Assembly (NCBI GenBank): GCA_013001755.1 | Contig: JABDLY010000026.1 | Span: forward strand, 1-39,006 | Direction: 5' to 3' | Source of the DNA: Sphingomonadaceae bacterium | GTDB taxonomy: Bacteria; Pseudomonadota; Alphaproteobacteria; Sphingomonadales; Sphingomonadaceae | Length of the DNA stretch: 39,006 bases | Shown here: piece by piece, positions 33,087 through 39,006 of the stretch | Layout of the letters: each line of letters starts with the position of its first letter | Numbering within the stretch: position 1 is the first letter of the stretch | Notes under the pieces: model-generated | The model's input: only the letters and a program-made list of their open reading frames with translations | What the model was told of the DNA's origin: nothing | The model's database searches: none | Made by a program: the position numbers and the translations under genes

Positions 33087-33691
33087 TGATCAGAAACTCC
33101 ATGATGTTCGCCGCGCCCGATATCCTCCAGACGCTTAACCTGCAATTGCTTTGGCGCCGAACCCTCGTCAAAAATCGGCATATCGCACGAATTCGCCACC
33201 GAAACCGCCAACCCTTCGAGGCAGGCGCGCAATTCGGGATCCTCGATCTCGCGCAGCGAATCGCCGAGCGAATCGGGTATCGCGCGCAGCGAAGGCGGAG
33301 CTTTTCGGGTGCGAGCGGGCTCAGGCGGATGGCCTTGCTGGATCGAAACCCGCGCCACGGCGGGATAACCGAAGAAGCGATTGACCCGTTCGATGATCTC
33401 CGGCTCGATATGCTGCATCATCGTCGCATGCGCACCCGATACGGTAAGCCGCAAAACCCCGTCCGAACGGCGGCCATGCGGAAAACGGATCGATTCGGGC
33501 GCCGAAACTTCGGCATAGCGTTCGCCGACAATTTCGTTCCAACGGCTGACGACCGAACTCTGGACGAAGCCGAAACGCCGGAAAGACGCCCGCCCGACAT
33601 CGGGCAGCAGATCGCCGACGGCACGCGCGCGATAGTTGCGGCGCGGTCCCGCGCGCGCACCGTCACCCGGTTTTTTCGGTGTTTTCGCCAT
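33083..33691 (-). CDS. DUF721 family protein (DciA-like)
   Basis: This 202-residue protein carries the DUF721 domain, related to DciA, which helps load the replicative helicase DnaB in many bacteria without DnaC. The domain shows as VGDLLPDVGRASFRRFGF, VVSRWNEIVGERYAEVSAPESIRF and GVLRLTVSGAHATMMQHIEPEIIERVNRFFGY (about residues 25-125). A less conserved C-terminal third follows. Two starts are possible, ATG at 33691 (MAKTPKKPG) or ATG at 33703 (MRCT...); the first gives the usual N-terminus. It is divergent from mutY across 88 bases and coupled to the DsbA-like gene. The helicase-loading role is inference from family, not visible in the sequence. Confidence 0.82.
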   Translation of the reverse strand: MAKTPKKPGDGARAGPRRNYRARAVGDLLPDVGRASFRRFGFVQSSVVSRWNEIVGERYAEVSAPESIRFPHGRRSDGVLRLTVSGAHATMMQHIEPEIIERVNRFFGYPAVARVSIQQGHPPEPARTRKAPPSLRAIPDSLGDSLREIEDPELRACLEGLAVSVANSCDMPIFDEGSAPKQLQVKRLEDIGRGEHHGVSDQ

Positions 33692-33779
33692 CGTGCATCT
33701 CATGCCATAGGCCCCATATGCCCGCTATCAATACCGTCTGCGCCGTGTGGATAATCGGCAAGCGCCCGGAAACCGGACG

Positions 33780-34859
33780 ATGAACCCTGGAAGCATCGCG
33801 TCGGAGCTGCTGCGCTGGTACGAGGCGCACGCCCGCATGTTGCCCTGGCGCGCGCCCCCCGGGGCTCCGCGAACCAATCCCTATCGGGTCTGGCTTTCCG
33901 AAATCATGCTCCAGCAGACGACTGTGGCGGCGGTACAACCCTATTTCGCCAAATTCATCGAAAACTGGCCGACGGTCGAGGCGCTGGCGGCGGCGGACGA
34001 TGACGATGTGATGGCGGCTTGGGCGGGGCTCGGTTATTACGCCCGCGCCCGCAACCTCATCGCGTGCGCCAAAATCGTGGCGGAAGATCATGGCGGGCGG
34101 TTTCCGGAAACTGAGACGGCGCTGCGCGACCTGCCGGGGATTGGCGATTATACGGCTGCGGCGATCGCAGCGATCGCTTTTGGCGAAGCTGCAATCGTGG
34201 TCGATGCCAATATCGAGCGCGTCATAGCGCGGCTCGAAACGATCGACACACCGTTGCCCAAGGCACGGCGCGAGATTCGCGCCGCGGCGGAAACACTGAC
34301 CCCGCCCGATCGCGCGGGCGATTTCGCGCAGGCGATGATGGATCTCGGCGCGGCTATCTGTACCAGCCGCAACCCGGCCTGCGGCATCTGTCCGCTGAGC
34401 GAGCAATGCGCGGCAGCGGCGAGCGGCGAGCCCGAGGCATGGCCGGTCAGGAAATCCAAAGGCCCGAAACCGCAGCGCCACGGCACGGCCTATTGGCTTG
34501 AACATCAAGGCGATGTTCTGCTCGTCCGCCGTCCCGGCAAGGGCATGCTTGGCGGCATGCGCGCTTTGCCGAGCGACAATTGGTGTGCTCCGGCGAAGAC
34601 CGGAGCCAAGCTCGATCCGCCGGACTGGGCTCCGGCCTTCGCCGGAGCGCTAAGCGGTCCCCGGCGAGTGATCGGTACCGTCGACCACGTCTTCACCCAT
34701 TTCGCGCTGACGCTTGACGTGGTGACGACGAAGGTCTTGACCCGGCCCGACATCGACGGCGAATGGTGGCCGGTCGGCCGGATTGAAGAGGCTGGGCTAC
34801 CTACGCTATTCGCCAAGGCCGCTAAGCTCGCCCGCGCGCTGGAGGAAGAAACCGAATGA
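33780..34859 (+). CDS. mutY: A/G-specific adenine DNA glycosylase MutY (with in-frame palindromic insert)
   Basis: MutY removes adenine mispaired with 8-oxoguanine. The 359-residue protein has the catalytic Glu41 (WLSEIMLQQTTV), the helix-hairpin-helix LPGIGDYTAAAI (118-129), the catalytic Asp142 (VVDANIERV), and a [4Fe-4S] loop Cys194-X6-Cys201-X2-Cys204-X5-Cys210. The C-terminal NUDIX-like domain recognises 8-oxoG and includes HVFTHFAL. ATG at 33780 has GGA upstream; the frame is open to a GTG at 33747. Residues 270-290 (APAKTGAKLD ... APAFAGA) are encoded by a palindromic repeat (34587-34648) that sits in the variable part of the 8-oxoG domain, just before HVFTHF. The stop overlaps the nudC start (ATGA at 34856-34859). 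Confidence 0.95.
   Translation: MNPGSIASELLRWYEAHARMLPWRAPPGAPRTNPYRVWLSEIMLQQTTVAAVQPYFAKFIENWPTVEALAAADDDDVMAAWAGLGYYARARNLIACAKIVAEDHGGRFPETETALRDLPGIGDYTAAAIAAIAFGEAAIVVDANIERVIARLETIDTPLPKARREIRAAAETLTPPDRAGDFAQAMMDLGAAICTSRNPACGICPLSEQCAAAASGEPEAWPVRKSKGPKPQRHGTAYWLEHQGDVLLVRRPGKGMLGGMRALPSDNWCAPAKTGAKLDPPDWAPAFAGALSGPRRVIGTVDHVFTHFALTLDVVTTKVLTRPDIDGEWWPVGRIEEAGLPTLFAKAAKLARALEEETE
34587..34648. repeat. Palindromic repeat inserted in frame in mutY
   Basis: Two 21-base arms at 34587-34607 and 34628-34648 are reverse complements with one mismatch, 20 bases apart. Each arm is itself nearly palindromic, with CTCCGG/CCGGAG around a CGAAG or CTTCG core. The whole lies in the mutY frame and encodes APAKTGA and APAFAGA at its two ends. 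It differs in sequence from the repeats at 14021 and 21402, so it belongs to another family. Confidence 0.85.
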
Positions 34860-35749
34860 ACGATATTCCGCTTCCGGGCCCGATCGCAGGAGTAACCGGC
34901 TCGCCGCTCGACCGCGCCGATCATATCCGCATCGACGACGATGCGATGGCAGGGTTGTATGGCAATTTGCGCGCGCGGCTGCTCAAGCTCAACGATCTCG
35001 ATCCCGAAATCGAGCCGGACGGCGCGCTGTGCTGGTGTTCGCTGGCCGAATGCCCGGACGATGCCGAATTGCTGTTTCTCGGTCTCGACGGCGAGACACC
35101 CTGCTTTGCGCCACTGATCGAGCAAGGCCCGCCGCAACGCCAGCAAGCCTATGCCGCCTGGCGCTATCTCGATCTCATGCCGCCGTCCGAATCGGCAACC
35201 TATGCGACTGCGCGCTCGCTCATAGAATGGCATCGCGGCCACCGTTTCTGCAGCCGCTGCGGCAATCCTTCGCGAATCGCCAAGGCGGGTTGGGGGCGCC
35301 GGTGCGACAGCTGCGATTCCGAACAGTTCCCGCGTGTCGACCCGGTCGTCATCATGCTCGCCGAATATGAGGGCAAGGCGCTGGTCGGCCGCCAGCCGCG
35401 CTTCCCGCCGAAACGCTATTCGGCGCTGGCAGGGTTTCTCGAGCCCGGCGAATCGATCGAAGAGGCGGTGGCGCGCGAACTGCACGAGGAAGCCGGCGTC
35501 CGCACGAAATCGGTTCGCTATCTGACGAGCCAGCCCTGGCCCTTCCCCAATTCGCTGATGATGGCGTGCATCGCGCCGGTCGAAGACGACACGATCAGGC
35601 TCGACGAGAACGAGCTCGACGACGCGATCTGGGTGACGCGCGACGAGGTCGAGGCCGCCTTCGCCGAATCGCCCGATGCGCCGTTTATAGCGCCGCCGCA
35701 TTTCGCTATCGCGCATACTTTGCTCAAGGCTTGGCTCGCCGGACAATGA
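34856..35749 (+). CDS. nudC: NADH pyrophosphatase / NAD decapping hydrolase NudC
   Basis: NudC hydrolyses NADH to NMNH and AMP and removes NAD caps from RNA. The 297-residue protein has an N-terminal domain (about 1-125) and a zinc-ribbon with Cys132, Cys135, Cys150 and Cys153. The Nudix box is at residues 193-215 (GFLEPGES ... LHEEAGV, all metal-binding Glu present), followed by the NudC hallmark SQPWPFPNS (225-233). All the signatures needed for activity are visible. Its ATG overlaps the mutY stop by four bases, so expression is coupled with an 8-oxoG repair enzyme. Confidence 0.95.
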   Translation: MNDIPLPGPIAGVTGSPLDRADHIRIDDDAMAGLYGNLRARLLKLNDLDPEIEPDGALCWCSLAECPDDAELLFLGLDGETPCFAPLIEQGPPQRQQAYAAWRYLDLMPPSESATYATARSLIEWHRGHRFCSRCGNPSRIAKAGWGRRCDSCDSEQFPRVDPVVIMLAEYEGKALVGRQPRFPPKRYSALAGFLEPGESIEEAVARELHEEAGVRTKSVRYLTSQPWPFPNSLMMACIAPVEDDTIRLDENELDDAIWVTRDEVEAAFAESPDAPFIAPPHFAIAHTLLKAWLAGQ

Positions 35750-35773
35750 CGAGCGCCGGGGGCTCACTGCCAG

Positions 35774-35801
35774 CTTGCGATAGTCCGCTGCCCGCTATAA
35801 A
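35774..35801 (+). promoter_or_regulatory. Candidate promoter of the cytochrome c gene
   Basis: TATAAA (35796-35801) lies 38 bases before the ATG. CTTGCG (35774-35779) is 16 bases upstream, or TTGCGA (35775-35780) 15 bases upstream. The -10 is good and the -35 is fair. The 90-base gap after nudC supports separate transcription. Confidence 0.45.
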
Positions 35802-35839
35802 GCGCTCGCCAACGTCTCGGGGCCATTGGAAAGACAAAG

Positions 35840-36484
35840 ATGAGTACCTTTAATACCGCTGCGGGCTGGGCATTGGCGGGCGGCATCGTCGCGCTGGGTT
35901 CTTCGATCGTCATGAGCGAAGTTTTCCACGCCGAGCGCCCCGAAACCATGGGATATGTCGTCGAAGGCGTCGTCGAAGACGGTGGCGGCGAAGAAGCCGA
36001 AATGTCGATGGGCGAAGCGCTGACCGACACCTCGGTGACCGCCGAACGCGGCGAGAATCTTTTCGGGCGCTGCGCCAGCTGCCACACGATCAACCAGGGT
36101 GGTGCCAGCGGCATCGGGCCGAATCTATACGGCATGCTCGGCAGCCAGATCGCCGGCCAGTCGGGCTATGATTATTCCGATGCGCTCGCCGGTATCGGGG
36201 GCTCGTGGAACTGGGACAATATGTCCGATTGGCTCGCAAGCCCGCGCAACTTCGCCAGCGGGACGAAAATGTCGTTCGCCGGCCTGTCCGATCCCTATGA
36301 CCGCGCTTCGGTCATTCTCTATATGAACGAGCAGGGCTCGAACATGGCGCTCCCCGCAGCACCGCCACCCGAAGCCGAAGCGGAGGAAGGCGAAGAAGCG
36401 CCTGCCGATGGCGAAGAGGCCGTGCCGGCCGAAGACGAAGCTCCGGTCGACGATTCGGCCGAAGCTGTCGACGCCGAAGGTTAG
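35840..36484 (+). CDS. Membrane-anchored c-type cytochrome (cytochrome c552/CycM-like)
   Basis: This electron carrier faces the periplasm, held by an uncleaved N-terminal helix (about residues 8-26, AAGWALAGGIVALGSSIVM). One heme-binding CASCH (Cys78, Cys81, His82) sits in GENLFGRCASCHTINQGG. The axial Met is Met144 in GTKMSFAGL, typical of class I cytochromes of the CycM group that feed cytochrome c oxidase. An Ala/Pro/Glu-rich acidic tail of about 40 residues (from about 172) is unusual in length and may be disordered; acidic tails can help docking. It is 214 residues in all. It has its own candidate promoter and is convergent with the LOG-family gene, 9 bases between stops. Confidence 0.92.
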   Translation: MSTFNTAAGWALAGGIVALGSSIVMSEVFHAERPETMGYVVEGVVEDGGGEEAEMSMGEALTDTSVTAERGENLFGRCASCHTINQGGASGIGPNLYGMLGSQIAGQSGYDYSDALAGIGGSWNWDNMSDWLASPRNFASGTKMSFAGLSDPYDRASVILYMNEQGSNMALPAAPPPEAEAEEGEEAPADGEEAVPAEDEAPVDDSAEAVDAEG

Positions 36485-36493
36485 GCCCGGGCG

Positions 36494-37390
36494 CTAATCG
36501 ATCTTGAGAATTGTCGGCTCGCACTTCCAGCCGACGGGTTCTTCATAATAATCCTCGACATGACCCCAGGCCTCGTCGGCGGTCTCGACGAAACGCAGCA
36601 ATCCCAGATCCTCGGGCGAAATCGTGCCTTCCTCGGCCAGCGCCTGGAAGTTGACGACGGTCGTCCAGAACTCCTTGCCGAATAACAGGATCGGTAGCGG
36701 CTTTACCTTGCCGGTCTGAACGAGGCAGAGCAGCTCGAACAGCTCGTCGAATGTTCCGAAACCGCCCGGGAAGGCCGCAACGGCGCGCGCACGGATCAGG
36801 AAGTGCATCTTCCTCAAGGCAAAATAGTGGAACTGGAAGCTCAGGCTCGGCGTGACATATTCATTGGGCGCCTGTTCGAAGGGCAAGACGATATTGAGCC
36901 CGATCGATTCGGCGCCGACATCGACCGCCCCGCGATTGGCCGCCTCCATGATCGAAGGACCGCCGCCCGAACAGACGACGAATTGCCGCTGGCCATCTTC
37001 GTCGGGCGCGCAACTGCTCGCCAGCTGCGCCAGTTTGCGAGCTTCGACGTAATATTTTGCCTTGGCGCGCAGCTTCTCCGCCACTTTCTTTTGCGGAGCG
37101 TCCACCGCCTCGACCATCGCATCGGCCATTTCGGGCTCCGGTATCCGGGCAGAACCGTACATGACGAAGGTCGATCCGATTTTCGCTTCGTCGAGCAACA
37201 ACGTAGGTTTGAGCAATTCGAGCTGGAACCGCACCGGACGCAAATCCTCGCGCAGCAGGAAATCGGTATCCTGAAAGGCGAGCTTGTAAGCGGAATGTTC
37301 GGTCTGCGGGGTGAGGGTCGCTTCGCGGGCGGAGGCGGCATCTTCATCGGCCGCGCGGAAGATGCGCTGGGGAATATTGGTGTCCTTCAT
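36494..37390 (-). CDS. LOG-family (lysine decarboxylase-like Rossmann) protein
   Basis: The protein belongs to the LOG/TIGR00730-like group of nucleoside-phosphate phosphoribohydrolases, some of which release cytokinin bases or hydrolyse purine/pyrimidine 5'-monophosphates. In 298 residues it has CSGGGPSIMEAANRGA (140-155) and the catalytic PGGFGTFDELFELL (208-221). An N-terminal extension of about 65 residues fits the longer subgroup found in proteobacteria (PpnN-related). ATG at 37390 is 2 bases beyond the extensin-like gene's stop, indicating one transcript. A lysine decarboxylase function, often written for this family, is wrong by present knowledge. Confidence 0.88.
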   Translation of the reverse strand: MKDTNIPQRIFRAADEDAASAREATLTPQTEHSAYKLAFQDTDFLLREDLRPVRFQLELLKPTLLLDEAKIGSTFVMYGSARIPEPEMADAMVEAVDAPQKKVAEKLRAKAKYYVEARKLAQLASSCAPDEDGQRQFVVCSGGGPSIMEAANRGAVDVGAESIGLNIVLPFEQAPNEYVTPSLSFQFHYFALRKMHFLIRARAVAAFPGGFGTFDELFELLCLVQTGKVKPLPILLFGKEFWTTVVNFQALAEEGTISPEDLGLLRFVETADEAWGHVEDYYEEPVGWKCEPTILKID

Positions 37391-37392
37391 GC

Positions 37393-38046
37393 CTAGCGGC
37401 AATAGGGACCGCGACTTCCCATGTCGAAATGAAAATGATCGCGATGCGCGGCATTGGCGTCGGGGCCGAGGACGATCTCGAAGGTGCGGCAGGCACCCTG
37501 ATGCAGATCGCGCAAAAAGGCGCGTTCGCGCCGGTCGCCATTCCAGCCTTCGAGAACGCTGACCTGCCGTTCGCCGTCGATGACGAATGCGCGAATGTCG
37601 ATCGCATTGGCCTTGCCATGTTCGGAGATGCGGCTCGAACCGGCGATCTGGCGGCAACTATAGGTCGCGATGACATCGACGCGGGTCGCCTGGCTGCCGA
37701 AATGACGGCGGGCGGCAGGCTGGAGCACATCGCGCACCCAGCGGCCATAGCGATCGGCCAGCGGGCAGGTCATCGCGCCAAGGTTGCGCGTCGGCACCCC
37801 GACCTGGAGCAGTTGCACCGCGCCGCGAGCATGGCATCCGCCGGAAAATTCGCGATTGGGCAGCCGACGGTATTGGACGCCGGCACGGTCGAGGCCCGAC
37901 AGGCATTGGCGCAGATCGCCCGAGGGCGGCGGCAGGCGCTGGCCCTGCTGATCCGACCGCGGCACCGGGCGATTGTCGTTGCGGCCATCGACTAGCCCGC
38001 ACCCGGCAAGCAAAAGCAAAATCGCCGATATCCCCCCGATACGCAT
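37393..38046 (-). CDS. Extensin-like lipoprotein with LAS-peptidase zinc motif
   Basis: This is an envelope lipoprotein (217 residues; signal ending in LLLAGC, Cys16) with the bacterial extensin-like C-terminal domain. The domain shows the LAS metallopeptidase metal pattern: His143-X6-Asp150 (SEHGKANAID) and His204-X-His206 (RDHFHFD). It is therefore likely a zinc D,D- or L,D-peptidase acting on peptidoglycan, though no substrate is proven here. Cysteines at 48, 71, 94, 131, 186 and 216 could form disulfides. The name refers to plant extensin similarity, not function. ATG at 38046; the LOG-family gene follows after 2 bases. Confidence 0.85.
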   Translation of the reverse strand: MRIGGISAILLLLAGCGLVDGRNDNRPVPRSDQQGQRLPPPSGDLRQCLSGLDRAGVQYRRLPNREFSGGCHARGAVQLLQVGVPTRNLGAMTCPLADRYGRWVRDVLQPAARRHFGSQATRVDVIATYSCRQIAGSSRISEHGKANAIDIRAFVIDGERQVSVLEGWNGDRRERAFLRDLHQGACRTFEIVLGPDANAAHRDHFHFDMGSRGPYCR

Positions 38047-38132
38047 ACAGCCTGCCTACCGGCGCGTTGGCGGCGGTCAATCGCCCTCCGCCCGATATGA
38101 GTCGAACCGTGCACGGCTTTCGTCCAACGCAA

Positions 38133-38161
38133 TTGACATGCTGCGCCGCACAACGGATAGC
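38133..38161 (+). promoter_or_regulatory. Candidate promoter of serC
   Basis: A consensus -35 TTGACA (38133-38138) is followed, 17 bases later, by GATAGC (38156-38161). The -10 matches only three of six positions. Transcription would start near 38168, giving a leader of about 49 nt that holds the hairpins below. Confidence 0.5.
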
Positions 38162-38171
38162 GGCTGCGGGC

Positions 38172-38211
38172 CACGCTGTCCCAACGCAGCGCGTGCTCTC
38201 TGTAAGGAGAG
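38172..38211 (+). promoter_or_regulatory. Structured leader of serC with hairpin over the ribosome binding site
   Basis: Two hairpins can form. The first pairs CAC GCTG (38172-38178) with CAGC GC GTG (38087-positions 38087 excluded; 38187-38195), with a two-base bulge and an 8-base loop. The second pairs CTCTC (38196-38200) with GAGAG (38207-38211) and covers the ribosome binding site AAGGAGA (38204-38210), six bases before the ATG. A conserved RNA motif before serC has been described in alphaproteobacteria; whether this is that motif is my inference. Confidence 0.5.
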
Positions 38212-38216
38212 AATAT

Positions 38217-39006
38217 ATGAATGACGAACCTTCGGTCCGCCCGGGCCGCCCTTTCTTTTCATCCGGGCCCACCTGCAAATTCCCCGGCTGGTCGCTCGAC
38301 AAGCTCAACACCGAAGCGATTGGGCGCTCGCATCGTTCGGCGACCGGCAAAGGCCGTCTCAAATATGCGATCGACCTTAGCCGCGAGATCCTCGGCATCC
38401 CCGACGATTATCTGATCGGCATCGTGCCGGCATCGGATACCGGCGCGGTCGAACTGGCGATGTGGAACATGCTCGGCGCCCGGCCCTGCACCGTTGCCGC
38501 ATGGGAAAGCTTCGGCAATGTCTGGATTCAGGACGCGGTGAAAGAGCTCAAGCCCGACGGGCTGACCGTGCTCGACGCCGATTATGGCGACATTCCCGAT
38601 CTCAGCCAGATCGATCCGGGCGACGATATCGTCTTCACATGGAACGGCACGACATCGGGCGCGCGGATTCCGCACACCGACTGGATTTCTTCGGAACGCG
38701 ACGGCGTCACGATCAACGACGCGACGAGCGCGATTTTCGCCCAGCCGATGGATTGGCCCAAGCTCGATGCGACGACCTATTCATGGCAGAAGGTGATGGG
38801 ATCGGAAGCCGCGCACGGTATGCTGATCCTCAGCCCGCGCGCCGTCGAGCGGATCGAAAGCCATCAACCCGCCTGGCCGCTGCCCAAGATCTTCCGCGTC
38901 AAGAAAAACGGCAAGCTCAACCGCGCGATCTTCGAAGGCGCGACGATCAATACGCCGTCCTTGCTCGCTACCGAAGACTATATCGCCAGCCTCGAATGGG
39001 CGAAGT
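38217..39006 (+). CDS. serC: Phosphoserine aminotransferase SerC, partial (3' end beyond window)
   Basis: SerC transfers an amino group from glutamate to 3-phosphohydroxypyruvate in serine synthesis (and acts in pyridoxal phosphate synthesis). The 263 residues in view are the N-terminal two-thirds. Landmarks are the opening FFSSGPTCKFPGWS, SHRSATGKGRL (38-48), FTWNGTTSGAR (140-150), NDATSAIFA (167-175) and the PLP lysine Lys192 in SWQKVMGSEAAHG. These match the alphaproteobacterial/archaeal-type SerC rather than the E. coli type. The start at 38217 has a near-perfect AAGGAG. A second ATG at 38221 is in another frame and is not used. Homologues are often followed by serA, which would lie beyond the window. 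Confidence 0.94.
   Translation, partial: MNDEPSVRPGRPFFSSGPTCKFPGWSLDKLNTEAIGRSHRSATGKGRLKYAIDLSREILGIPDDYLIGIVPASDTGAVELAMWNMLGARPCTVAAWESFGNVWIQDAVKELKPDGLTVLDADYGDIPDLSQIDPGDDIVFTWNGTTSGARIPHTDWISSERDGVTINDATSAIFAQPMDWPKLDATTYSWQKVMGSEAAHGMLILSPRAVERIESHQPAWPLPKIFRVKKNGKLNRAIFEGATINTPSLLATEDYIASLEWAK

Overview
The window is a gene-dense, GC-rich stretch of chromosome that looks like an alphaproteobacterium of the order Sphingomonadales. The evidence is the mutY / DUF721 / DsbA-like / smc block, the hflK-hflC-degP cluster beside mrp, a plant-type glutamate-cysteine ligase, a NodT-type outer-membrane lipoprotein, and three palindromic repeats of kinds I associate with sphingomonads. This assignment comes from remembered gene content and is not a database result. 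There is no integrase, transposase, phage gene or CRISPR array, and every stretch without a gene is shorter than 200 bases.

Layout. 1-2956 (minus strand): cystathionine beta-lyase (cut by the window edge), a mercaptopyruvate-type sulfurtransferase, and a proline-rich single-pass membrane protein of unknown role. 3070-4074 (plus): queF and a hot-dog thioesterase. 4071-9358 (minus): a HerA-like ATPase, a DegP-type protease, hflC and hflK. 9470-10912 (plus): mrp and a CoA-binding protein. 10909-13995 (minus): cysQ, pmbA/tldE and ubiA. 14114-14860: rsmE. 14869-16062 (minus): a secreted protein of unknown function. 16206-17579: gshA. 17630-19894 (minus): an isoprenylcysteine-methyltransferase-like membrane enzyme, tRNA-Gly(UCC) and a short-chain dehydrogenase. 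19963-25191: a four-gene tripartite ABC efflux operon and its divergent TetR regulator. 25188-27136 (minus): two bacterial-PH membrane proteins. 27248-28853 (plus): a hemerythrin and a glycerophosphodiesterase-like lipoprotein. 28860-33691 (minus): smc, a DsbA-like lipoprotein and a DUF721 protein. 33780-36484 (plus): mutY, nudC and a membrane-anchored cytochrome c. 36494-38046 (minus): a LOG-family protein and an extensin-like lipoprotein. 38217-39006: serC, cut by the window edge, behind a structured leader.

How the genes work together. The clearest local system is the TetR/efflux unit. A perfect 10+4+10 palindrome sits in the tetR promoter next to a good promoter for permease, ATPase, membrane-fusion protein and outer-membrane factor. 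A second copy of the same operator, with one perfect half-site and one 7/10 half-site at identical spacing, lies about 2.6 kb away between the PH-domain genes and hemerythrin. This suggests one regulator ties drug or toxin efflux to the PH-domain membrane proteins. Other functional groups are envelope quality control (HflKC, DegP), thiol and sulfur metabolism (metC, sseA, gshA, DsbA-like), oxidative-damage repair (mutY-nudC, translationally coupled) and chromosome maintenance (smc, HerA-like, DUF721).

The second theme is palindromic repeats placed inside genes. One lies in frame in the signal-peptide region of the outer-membrane factor. Another, of a different family, lies in frame in mutY. 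A relative of the first lies between the divergent genes ubiA and rsmE. Also notable are a glycerophosphodiesterase whose first catalytic His is Gln, and three convergent gene pairs whose stop codons share exactly four bases.
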